Assembly (NCBI RefSeq): GCF_047237965.1
Contig: NZ_JBDFLX010000001.1
Location: 620,001 to 684,000 of the forward strand
Length of the DNA: 64,000 nucleotides
Direction: 5' to 3'
DNA from: Noviherbaspirillum_A sp047237965
GTDB lineage: Bacteria; Pseudomonadota; Gammaproteobacteria; Burkholderiales; Burkholderiaceae_D
Shown here: one piece after another, positions 44,067 through 50,690 of the stretch
How the letters are laid out: every line of letters starts with the position of its first letter
Position numbering within the stretch: the stretch's first letter is position 1
The notes under the pieces: generated by a model
Databases searched by the model: none
Told to the model about the DNA's origin: nothing
Seen by the model: only the letters and a program-made list of their open reading frames with translations
Position numbers and translations under genes: made by a program

Positions 44067-44663
44067 ATGCCGCTGAATATTCCGATTCTGCTCACCTGGC
44101 TGCGCGTCGCCATGATTCCCTTGATCGTTGGCGTGTTTTACCTGCCAGACAGCTGGATCTCGCTCTTCGACAAGGGCGTGGCGTCCACCGCCATCTTCAT
44201 CGCCGCCGCCGTCACCGACTGGTTCGACGGCTACCTGGCGCGGCGCTGGAATGAAACCTCGGCTTTCGGCGCCTTTCTCGATCCGGTTGCCGACAAGCTG
44301 ATGGTGGCCGGCGCCTTGCTGCTGCTGGTGCAGCTGGGCCGCGCCGATTCCATCTTGGCCTTCATCATCATCGGCCGCGAAATTGCCATCTCCGCCTTGC
44401 GCGAATGGATGGCGCAGATCGGCGCATCCAAATCGGTAGCGGTCAGTTCGATCGGCAAGATCAAGACGACGGCGCAGATGATGGCCATTCCGATGCTGTT
44501 GTACTACGGTGAGCTGTTCGGCGCGATCGACACCGGTTTCTGGGGCCAGATCCTGCTGGTGATCGCCGCGCTGCTGACCGTCTGGTCGATGTTCTATTAC
44601 CTGCGCAAGGCGTGGCCGCTGATACAGGCGACCGAGCGGGCCCAGTCGTCCGGAATAAAATGA
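44067..44663 (+). CDS. pgsA: CDP-diacylglycerol–glycerol-3-phosphate phosphatidyltransferase PgsA
   Basis: Makes phosphatidylglycerophosphate, the precursor of phosphatidylglycerol and cardiolipin, in the inner membrane. It has 198 residues, several transmembrane helices, and the CDP-alcohol phosphatidyltransferase motif D-x2-D-G-x2-A-R-x8-G-x3-D-x3-D within residues about 51-74 (DWFDGYLARRW...FGAFLDPVADK). The uvrC–pgsA–tRNA-Gly/Cys order resembles that of E. coli. Confidence 0.95.
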   Translation: MPLNIPILLTWLRVAMIPLIVGVFYLPDSWISLFDKGVASTAIFIAAAVTDWFDGYLARRWNETSAFGAFLDPVADKLMVAGALLLLVQLGRADSILAFIIIGREIAISALREWMAQIGASKSVAVSSIGKIKTTAQMMAIPMLLYYGELFGAIDTGFWGQILLVIAALLTVWSMFYYLRKAWPLIQATERAQSSGIK

Positions 44664-44670
44664 TGCGTGC

Positions 44671-44698
44671 TTGACACACAAGTTCAAATCTCTATAAT
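44671..44698 (+). promoter_or_regulatory. consensus sigma-70 promoter of first tRNA-Gly
   Basis: TTGACA (44671-44676) and TATAAT (44693-44698), both perfect, are separated by 16 bp. The tRNA begins 19 bp after the -10. This is among the strongest promoter matches in the window. Confidence 0.85.
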
Positions 44699-44716
44699 GC
44701 TGGCTTCTCCAGTGAC

Positions 44717-44792
44717 GCGGGAGTAGCTCAGTTGGTAGAGCGCAACCTTGCCAAGGTTGAGGTCGAGAGTTCGAGACTCTTCTCCCGCTCCA
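44717..44792 (+). tRNA. tRNA-Gly(GCC), copy 1
   Basis: A 76-base cloverleaf: acceptor GCGGGAG/CTCCCGC, D arm with GCTC/GAGC, anticodon stem CAACC/GGTTG with loop TTGCCAA (anticodon GCC), T arm with TTCGAGA, and a genomic TCCA end. Identical to the copies at 44930 and 45077. Own promoter and own terminator. Confidence 0.97.
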
Positions 44793-44804
44793 AAGTATCG
44801 TTGG

Positions 44805-44830
44805 AAAGAGGCCTGTCCGGCTTCTTTTTT
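44805..44830 (+). terminator. terminator after first tRNA-Gly
   Basis: AAAGAGGCC (44805-44813) pairs with GGCTTCTTT (44819-44827), with one G-T pair and a five-base loop. The 3' arm continues into a T run. It isolates the first tRNA-Gly from the next promoter. Confidence 0.6.
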
Positions 44831-44885
44831 TACCGGAAAAAGCTGGAAGCAAGTGGATCCAAAGAAATTTTTTGAAGATTCCTAC

Positions 44886-44913
44886 TTGCAAAATTTACTG
44901 AATCGTCTATAGT
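44886..44913 (+). promoter_or_regulatory. promoter of second and third tRNA-Gly
   Basis: TTGCAA (44886-44891) and TATAGT (44908-44913) with 16-bp spacing, 17 bp before the second tRNA-Gly. No separate promoter is seen before the third copy, so both are probably one transcript. Confidence 0.65.
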
Positions 44914-44929
44914 GGCGGCTCGAAAAAAC

Positions 44930-45005
44930 GCGGGAGTAGCTCAGTTGGTAGAGCGCAACCTTGCCAAGGTTGAGGTCGAGAGTTCGAGACTCTTCTCCCG
45001 CTCCA
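44930..45005 (+). tRNA. tRNA-Gly(GCC), copy 2
   Basis: Same 76-base sequence as copy 1, anticodon GCC, with encoded CCA end. It follows its own promoter and is 71 bp before copy 3, with no terminator between, so the two are likely processed from one precursor. Confidence 0.97.
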
Positions 45006-45076
45006 GAATAAATCTGGGGCCGTGTTTGATGAAGTGGTTCCGGAAATGCAGGGCAGTGTGTTGTAGTAGGTGAAAT

Positions 45077-45152
45077 GCGGGAGTAGCTCAGTTGGTAGAG
45101 CGCAACCTTGCCAAGGTTGAGGTCGAGAGTTCGAGACTCTTCTCCCGCTCCA
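45077..45152 (+). tRNA. tRNA-Gly(GCC), copy 3
   Basis: Same 76-base sequence as copies 1 and 2, anticodon GCC, with encoded CCA end. Followed by a strong terminator at 45161. The spacer before it has no clear promoter. Confidence 0.97.
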
Positions 45153-45160
45153 GATTCGAA

Positions 45161-45188
45161 AAGGAAGTCCGCGAGGACTTCCTTTTTT
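45161..45188 (+). terminator. strong rho-independent terminator after tRNA-Gly copy 3
   Basis: AAGGAAGTCC (45161-45170), a four-base loop, and GGACTTCCTT (45175-45184) form a perfect 10-bp stem, followed by T residues. It ends the two-gene tRNA-Gly transcript. A further 9-bp inverted repeat (45237-45245 with 45255-45263) follows but lacks a T tail. Confidence 0.85.
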
Positions 45189-45415
45189 GTTTCCGGCGGG
45201 CGGCTAACATGAGTCGGTTGATGTACATCCGGCAAATATTCAGGCGTTTTTCTTGCCTGAATAAAAATGTCTGGCTGGGCTGTACGTCTGTCGATAAATG
45301 CGTATAATCACGCCCGTCGACGTGCTGGAACGAAATGCACGGTGATGAAAGCAGTAGTCCGGTGCATGCATGCATGTGCTGGAACGTAGTAAGGCAGTAC
45401 AGTCATTGAGTCAAT

Positions 45416-45489
45416 GGCGGGGTAGCAAAGTGGTTATGCAGCGGCCTGCAAAGCCGTGTACGCCGGTTCGATCCCGACCCCCGCCTCCA
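45416..45489 (+). tRNA. tRNA-Cys(GCA)
   Basis: A 74-base cloverleaf: acceptor GGCGGGG/CCCCGCC, anticodon loop with GCA (CCTGCAAAG region), T loop TTCGATC, encoded TCCA end. A TATAAT at 45303-45308 lies upstream, without a good -35. An 11-bp direct repeat GTGCTGGAACG (45322-45332 and 45376-45386) lies between this and the tRNA. Confidence 0.96.
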
Positions 45490-45506
45490 TCCTCTCTTGA
45501 CGCTTC

Positions 45507-45583
45507 AGGCGCGTAGCTCAGCTGGTTAGAGCACTACCTTCACATGGTAGGGGTCATTGGTTCGAATCCACTCGCGCCTACCA
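45507..45583 (+). tRNA. tRNA-Val(CAC)
   Basis: A 77-base cloverleaf: acceptor AGGCGCG/CGCGCCT, anticodon stem CTACC/GGTAG with loop TTCACAT (anticodon CAC, valine GUG codon), T loop TTCGAAT, encoded ACCA end. The T stem ATTGG/CCACT has one T-C mismatch at its second pair. It lies 17 bp after tRNA-Cys, so the two are cotranscribed. Confidence 0.94.
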
Positions 45584-45609
45584 GAATAGCGGCAGCAAGT
45601 CTGCCTGGA

Positions 45610-45639
45610 AAAGCCGACCATCACTGGTCGGCTTTTTTG
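45610..45639 (+). terminator. rho-independent terminator after tRNA-Val
   Basis: A perfect 12-bp stem AAAAGCCGACCA (45610-45621) and TGGTCGGCTTTT (45626-45637) with a four-base loop and further T residues. Ends the tRNA-Cys/tRNA-Val transcript. Confidence 0.88.
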
Positions 45640-45896
45640 TTTGCCTTCGGTTTTCCTTTTCTTTCTTTCCGTTTCTTTTCATCACGCATTTGCGTTTCGA
45701 CAATGTTTTTGTGTGGGTTTCCGCACATACAAATGTTGTCGAAGAGTCTATTGTTTGTCCTCAAGCCTGTATCAAAAAATCTGTACATACTGAACCCGCG
45801 CTGAGCACTGACAGAGCGATCCCTGGAGCGCGCTGGCATGCGGGGAGGCGATTCGAGCATGAAATCGCAGACACTTTTTCGGAAAAAGAGACAACC

Positions 45897-46937
45897 ATGA
45901 AACTAAAATTATTGACCATATCGTTCCTGGGCGCATCGCTTGTTGCTTGCGGCGGCGGCGGCGGTGGCGGAGGCGGCGGCACTACCCTTGATACGAGCGT
46001 GGCATACCAGCTCACCGCTCGGATCAATGGCGTTGATGTCCCGAACTTTGTCGTCAAGCCAGGCGAGAGCAAGGTTCTGGGCATTACCACTGGACAGGAC
46101 GTGGAAATCATCGCCAACGCGCCGTCCACCATACTCACGACCGATAACGGCGCCGCCAGTGCGGCAGAATTGGCCAATACAAGCACGAACTACCGTGCCC
46201 GTTTCACGACGACCCAGCACACGATTGCAAAGCGCGTCTTTGCGCAATCGACCAATCCGCTCAATACGGCGGGCGTCGTCATCACGGTCAGCAGCAGCGA
46301 TTCCAGCTTCAATGCAGTCACCCCGAAAGTGGGCGATCGCTTCACCTATGCCGAGACCGACAAGACATTGGCCGGAACTACCGTGCCGTTCCCTCTGTCC
46401 ACGCACATCGTTACCGCGCTGACCGCGGCTGGATGGGATGAGGACTTTGCCAATCCGGGCAATGTCGTGATGTCGAAAGTTAACTTCAATAAGGATGGCA
46501 ATCGTATTGGCTACCAGGCAACAGCCAACGATCCGAACGGCTGCAAGAACGCGCTGTTCAACCCGGAAGAGAAACTGCTCGCATTCCCATTGGTCCAGGG
46601 CAAGACTTATGGCAGCAGCTGGACAACCTCCTGCGCGCCGGACAGCCAGCTGGAAACGCTCAGCGCCGTCGTCGGACCTTATGAGCAGGTGACTACTGCC
46701 GGTGGCGTGTTCAGGGCATTCAGCATCGAGACCAGGACTGTCGTAACCAACAGCACGGATCTGCGGTTGCCGGGCAGGGGTTATCAGCAAACCGTCACGG
46801 TCTGGTTTGATCCAATTCTCGGCCGCAACGTGAAATACCGTGGCGTGCGTTCGTATCCAGGTGGCGAGCCGACGACCGATAGGGACAAGTTCCTGACCGA
46901 GACAAATATTGACCTGACGAATGTAGTCAAGAACTAA
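45897..46937 (+). CDS. orphan lipoprotein with deca-glycine linker, function unknown
   Basis: A 346-residue lipoprotein. The signal peptide ends in the lipobox SLVAC (Cys near residue 18), directly followed by ten glycines and a Thr/Asp stretch. Such Gly tracts are common just after the lipid anchor in beta-proteobacterial surface lipoproteins. The remaining about 315 residues are beta-rich and hydrophilic, with two cysteines (in PNGCKNA and TTSCAPDS) about 33 residues apart that may form a disulfide. I do not recognise the family. Start is the ATG at 45897; the longer frame upstream lacks a signal peptide. It stands alone between the tRNA block and the exopolysaccharide locus. Confidence 0.75.
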   Translation: MKLKLLTISFLGASLVACGGGGGGGGGGTTLDTSVAYQLTARINGVDVPNFVVKPGESKVLGITTGQDVEIIANAPSTILTTDNGAASAAELANTSTNYRARFTTTQHTIAKRVFAQSTNPLNTAGVVITVSSSDSSFNAVTPKVGDRFTYAETDKTLAGTTVPFPLSTHIVTALTAAGWDEDFANPGNVVMSKVNFNKDGNRIGYQATANDPNGCKNALFNPEEKLLAFPLVQGKTYGSSWTTSCAPDSQLETLSAVVGPYEQVTTAGGVFRAFSIETRTVVTNSTDLRLPGRGYQQTVTVWFDPILGRNVKYRGVRSYPGGEPTTDRDKFLTETNIDLTNVVKN

Positions 46938-47084
46938 ACCTGCGCCGCTTCTTTGCTCCTGAACTTTTGTGGACGAAAAAGCGCAGATGCAGTGCTGGGC
47001 CTGTATGCATACGGAGCCCAGCTTTGATCGTCCTCAGAAAGTGGCCGAAAATACAAAATTACTCTATGCCAATTTTTTTGTTTA

Positions 47085-47099
47085 TGGCATGCTAACCGC
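47085..47099 (+). promoter_or_regulatory. candidate sigma-54 (-24/-12) promoter before the export gene
   Basis: TGGCATG (47085-47091) is followed by GC at 47098-47099, so the invariant GG and GC are 10 bp apart as in sigma-54 promoters. The -12 part reads CCGC instead of TTGC, so the match is moderate. It lies 102 bp before the TTG start of the polysaccharide export gene, in a 264-bp gap without another gene. Confidence 0.4.
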
Positions 47100-47201
47100 G
47101 CGTAACAGAACGGCAAGTTTCGTTTCTCTTCACAGCCATCACCAGATTTCCTGCCGCATCCGCCCGGAGCGCATTTACCCATAAAGCAAGGAGAAGACCA
47201 A

Positions 47202-47840
47202 TTGAAGTTTAATCAAGCCCATCTCATCAGGCGGACCACCAGCGTTGCATTGATCGGCGCAATGCTGGCACTAACCGGCTGCGTCACCACGCCCGATTAT
47301 CCATCGCTGTCTGCCGACCGTACCGAGGCGCCCAAGCATGAATACCTGATCGGTCCGGGCGATACGGTCAATATCACCGTCTGGCGCAATCCGGAAGTAT
47401 CGCTGAGCGTGCCGGTTCGTCCGGATGGCAAGATCACCACGCCTCTGGTGCAGGACATGAATGCCAGCGGCAAGACCGCGACCCAGCTCGCCCGTGACAT
47501 GGAAAAGTCGCTGGAAAAATACATCCAGCAGCCCATCGTCACCGTGATCGTGACCGGATTCGTTGGTCCCTACAGCGAGCAGATCCGCGTGATCGGCCAG
47601 GCAGCCAAGCCCCAGGCTCTTCCGTACCGTGAAAACATGTCTTTGATGGATGTGCTGATTGCAGTAGGCGGCGTCACTGAGTTTGCTTCCGGAAACCGTG
47701 CAGTTATCGTGCGCAATGTGGATGGTAAGCAACAAACCTATTCGGTTCGCCTGAATGATCTGATCAAGCGCGGCGACCTGTCGGCAAATGCGGCAATGCG
47801 TCCGGGAGACATCCTGGTCATACCGGAAAGCTTTTTCTGA
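47202..47840 (+). CDS. XrtA-locus polysaccharide export lipoprotein (Wza-like)
   Basis: Outer-membrane export lipoprotein of the Wza/BexD type, forming the exit pore for the polysaccharide. It has 212 residues: a signal peptide with lipobox ALTGC (Cys near residue 27), a Poly_export domain (about 48-130; YLIGPGDTVNITVWRNPE near 47-64), then SLBB-like sequence (about 135-200; IRVIGQAAKPQALPYREN). It is shorter than Wza, as in the exosortase-associated group. The start is a TTG at 47202 with a perfect AAGGAG upstream. First gene of the locus. Confidence 0.9.
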   Translation: MKFNQAHLIRRTTSVALIGAMLALTGCVTTPDYPSLSADRTEAPKHEYLIGPGDTVNITVWRNPEVSLSVPVRPDGKITTPLVQDMNASGKTATQLARDMEKSLEKYIQQPIVTVIVTGFVGPYSEQIRVIGQAAKPQALPYRENMSLMDVLIAVGGVTEFASGNRAVIVRNVDGKQQTYSVRLNDLIKRGDLSANAAMRPGDILVIPESFF

Positions 47841-48193
47841 CGAGAGTCGCAGCAGGCATGAAGGGCTGCATTCCGGAGTCGCCGCGCAGCCGCGGAACAC
47901 GACTAAGGTCAAGGCAGCCCTTCCTGTAAGGAAATAAACTCCGTATGCAGCAGGAAAAATTGCTTAAAATAAATTGTTACGGATTGATTCAGCGTCCCCG
48001 ATCGTTTTTTAAATGGCCATAATGTTGCGGCGCAAATTGTTTAAATAACAGAGTTTGTTAAGTCGCGACCTTGTAGGCAAACGTATAATTTCACCCGTTG
48101 TTCCGGTTTTTCATCATCCGCAATGATCGTGCGGCAATGCAACATGAAATTCACGAGGACGTCGGTTAGCGGCAGATAGATGGAGAGGTAGAA
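47841..48193 (+). other. 353-bp gap between export and chain-length genes, regulatory
   Basis: No gene is seen. The stretch is A+T-richer than its neighbours and holds a sigma-54-like sequence at 48014-48028 and a TATAAT at 48084-48089 without a matching -35. A moderate purine-rich ribosome-binding site (GGAGAGG) precedes the chain-length gene. The gap splits an otherwise tightly packed locus, so a separate promoter for the downstream eleven-gene block is likely. Confidence 0.5.
48014..48028 (+). promoter_or_regulatory. candidate sigma-54 (-24/-12) promoter before the chain-length gene
   Basis: TGGC (48014-48017) and TTGC (48025-48028) are separated by seven bases, matching all eight core positions of TGGCAC-N5-TTGC and the exact GG-N10-GC spacing. 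It lies 166 bp before the chain-length gene. Exosortase A systems are known to be accompanied by the PrsK/PrsR two-component pair, in which PrsR is a sigma-54 activator, so this promoter type fits the locus. Activity is not shown. Confidence 0.5.
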
Positions 48194-49708
48194 ATGGAAG
48201 AAACGATCAACCAGGTGCTCTTCCTGTTAAAGGGCGTATGGAAATATCGGTGGCATGCTGTGATCGTCGCCTGGGCAATTGCAATCGCCGGCTGGGTGCG
48301 CGTATATACGCTGCCCGACGATTACCAGGCGTCGGCCCGTGTCTTCGTGGATACCCAGAGCATCCTGAAGCCGCTGATGGCCGGCATGACCACCTTGCCC
48401 AATGTCGAGCAACAGGTTTCCATCATGAGTCGTACCCTGCTCAGCCGTCCCAATGTGGAAAAGGTTATGCGCATGGTGGACCTCGACATCCGGGCCAAGA
48501 CGCCCAAGGAAAAAGAGGAACTACTCAACGACCTGATGAAGCAGATCAGGATCGTCGGCACCGGCCGCGACGACATCTACACGCTCTCCTACAGCGATGA
48601 AAACCCGCGCGTGGCCAAGGACGTGGTGCAGGCCTTGCTGACGATCTTCGTCGAGGGCAGCTTTGGCGACAAGAAGAACGATTCCGACAAGGCGATCCAG
48701 TTCCTGGATGAGCAGATCAAGAATTATGAAACCAAGCTGGTGGCCGCAGAGAATGCGCTGAAGGACTTCAAGATCAAGCACAGCGGTTCGCTGCCCCAGG
48801 GCGGCGACTATGGCACCCAGGTGCAGGCCGCCAGCGATGCGCTGAACCAGGCCAGGCTCGACCTGCGCGAGGCGGAACAGGCGCGCAATGCGATCCAGAC
48901 CCAGATCTATGGCAACGGCACCGGACCGAACGGCGCGGTGGCAGTCAACCCTGAACTGGATGCGCGCATCCTGACGCTGCAGAAGAACCTCGATACGATG
49001 CGCATGCAGTTCACCGAGCAGCATCCGGACATCATATCGACCAAGCGGCTGATCAAGCAGCTGGAAACCCAGAAGGCAGAAGAGGCCAAGACCGCCAAGC
49101 CGGGCGGCGACCGCGGCGCGAGCTACAGCCCGATGCTGCAGCAGCTCAATGTTTCGCTGTCCACCGCCGAGGCGCGGGTGGCATCGATGCGCGCCAGGGT
49201 GGATGAATACACCACACGCTACGACCGCCTGAAGGCGCAGAGCGTCAACGGTCCGGAACTTGAAACCCAGCTGGCACAGCTGAACCGCGACTACCAGGTC
49301 AACAAGGAGAATTACTCCCAGCTGGTGGCTCGCCGCGAGTCGGCAAGACTGTCCGGCGACCTGTCCAATACCACCGACATGGTGAAGTTCCGCGTCGTTG
49401 ATCCGCCAACCGTGCCGCTGACGCCTGCCGGCCCAAATCGCCTGCGACTGGCTTCCCTGGTATTCGTCGGCGCCCTGATTGCCGGCATCGCAATTGCACT
49501 GCTGATGAGCCAGCTGCGTCCGACTTACCTCAGCCAGCATGGACTGCGCGAATCGACCGGCCTGCCTATCCTGGGCTCGGTCTCGATGAACTGGACCGAC
49601 CATGAGAGGGCGAAGCGCAAGCGCAGTTTCTACGCGTTCGGCGCCTCCCTGGCGGTGCTGATCACGCTGTATGCAGGCGTGATGGCGCGCATGCTGCTAA
49701 CGACGTGA
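48194..49708 (+). CDS. XrtA-locus chain-length determinant protein (Wzc/GNVR type)
   Basis: Inner-membrane polysaccharide co-polymerase that sets chain length and contacts the exporter. It has 504 residues: an N-terminal Wzz domain with a first transmembrane helix (about 20-36), a long periplasmic coiled-coil part (about 165-400), the GNVR-like region (LNRDYQVNKENYSQLVARRESARLSG, about 357-382, key residues Y361, Y368 and R373), a second helix (about 418-438) and an unusual third hydrophobic helix at the C-terminus (about 480-500). The kinase is a separate gene downstream. Confidence 0.9.
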   Translation: MEETINQVLFLLKGVWKYRWHAVIVAWAIAIAGWVRVYTLPDDYQASARVFVDTQSILKPLMAGMTTLPNVEQQVSIMSRTLLSRPNVEKVMRMVDLDIRAKTPKEKEELLNDLMKQIRIVGTGRDDIYTLSYSDENPRVAKDVVQALLTIFVEGSFGDKKNDSDKAIQFLDEQIKNYETKLVAAENALKDFKIKHSGSLPQGGDYGTQVQAASDALNQARLDLREAEQARNAIQTQIYGNGTGPNGAVAVNPELDARILTLQKNLDTMRMQFTEQHPDIISTKRLIKQLETQKAEEAKTAKPGGDRGASYSPMLQQLNVSLSTAEARVASMRARVDEYTTRYDRLKAQSVNGPELETQLAQLNRDYQVNKENYSQLVARRESARLSGDLSNTTDMVKFRVVDPPTVPLTPAGPNRLRLASLVFVGALIAGIAIALLMSQLRPTYLSQHGLRESTGLPILGSVSMNWTDHERAKRKRSFYAFGASLAVLITLYAGVMARMLLTT

Positions 49709-49784
49709 TGACGACATTGGCGCGGCGCGAGTCGCCGCTGCAACAGCTTCGGATGCATTGCATTGAATACGATTGGGAGAAAGC

Positions 49785-50690
49785 GTGAGCATTATTGAAA
49801 AGGCCGCTGGCCGGCTTGACCGCAACAAGGTGGACAAGCCACTCGTACATGATATCGACAACCCGCTGGCGCGCGACTTCGGCCATCATGACCCCGTGAT
49901 GGAGGCGGCGGTCGCCTACGCGCCGCAGCACGAGCCCATGCCAGACATGCGGCAGCCGAGCGGCCAGCCGAGCCGGCGCGTCGAGATCAACCTGGAGCAA
50001 CTGCACCGGCTGGGCATGGTGACGCCGGAAGGCGGACGCACGCCTGTGGCCGAGGAGTTCCGGATGATCAAGCGTCCCCTGATCAAGCACGCGTTGTCCA
50101 AGGGCGGCGGCGTGGAGCGCCACAACAACCTGATCATGGTGACGAGCGCGTTGCCGGGCGAGGGCAAGACCTTCTGCGCCATCAACCTGGCGATGAGCAT
50201 CGCGATGGAAATGGACCATACGGTGCTGCTGGTCGACGCCGATGTGGCGCGTCCGTCGGTGCCGCGCTACCTCGGCATCGAAGCCACCGAAGGCCTGATG
50301 GATGTGCTGCTCAACGACAAGCTCGACCTGTCGGACGTGATGCTGCGCACCAATGTCGATACGCTGCGCATCCTGCCGGCAGGACAGCCGCACAAGAATT
50401 CCACCGAGCTGCTGGCCAGCCTGTCGATGAGCAACCTGCTTGATGATATCGCGCGCCGCTACCCGGACCGTATCGTGATTTTCGATTCGCCGCCCTTGCT
50501 GATGACGACCGAGGCCAAGGTGCTGGCCAGCCACATGGGACAGATCGTGATGGTGGTCGAGGCCGAAACCACGACGCAGCATGCGGTCAAGGACGCGCTG
50601 CGACAGCTCGGCAGCGACAACAATGTCAGCCTGGTCTACAACAAGACCAAGGCCTTCTCCGGCAACAGCTATGGGTATGGATATAACTGA
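49785..50690 (+). CDS. XrtA-locus tyrosine autokinase (CpsD/CapB type)
   Basis: Cytoplasmic bacterial tyrosine kinase that pairs with the chain-length protein and controls polymerisation by autophosphorylation. It has 301 residues: Walker A PGEGKT (residues 124-129), Walker A' VLLVDADVARPS and Walker B VIFDSPPLL, and a C-terminal tyrosine cluster SYGYGYN. It starts with GTG at 49785, preceded by GGGAG. It ends overlapping the beta-barrel gene by one base. Confidence 0.9.
   Translation: MSIIEKAAGRLDRNKVDKPLVHDIDNPLARDFGHHDPVMEAAVAYAPQHEPMPDMRQPSGQPSRRVEINLEQLHRLGMVTPEGGRTPVAEEFRMIKRPLIKHALSKGGGVERHNNLIMVTSALPGEGKTFCAINLAMSIAMEMDHTVLLVDADVARPSVPRYLGIEATEGLMDVLLNDKLDLSDVMLRTNVDTLRILPAGQPHKNSTELLASLSMSNLLDDIARRYPDRIVIFDSPPLLMTTEAKVLASHMGQIVMVVEAETTTQHAVKDALRQLGSDNNVSLVYNKTKAFSGNSYGYGYN

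Noticed and set aside
44882..45235. Minus-strand open frame across two tRNA-Gly copies with a repeated RTLDLNLGKVALYQLSYSR reading
   Set aside because: It is the antisense translation of identical tRNA genes; the protein repeat only reflects the tRNA duplication.
45237..45263. TATTCAGGC/GCCTGAATA inverted repeat as a terminator
   Set aside because: A 9-bp perfect stem exists, but A residues rather than T follow on the plus strand, and the previous terminator already ends the tRNA-Gly unit.
46969..47184. 71-residue frame between the lipoprotein and export gene
   Set aside because: No start signal and no recognisable protein character; it covers the probable promoter region of the EPS locus.
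48084..48089. TATAAT before the chain-length gene as a sigma-70 promoter
   Set aside because: No -35-like hexamer at correct spacing; the -24/-12 sequence upstream is the better match.
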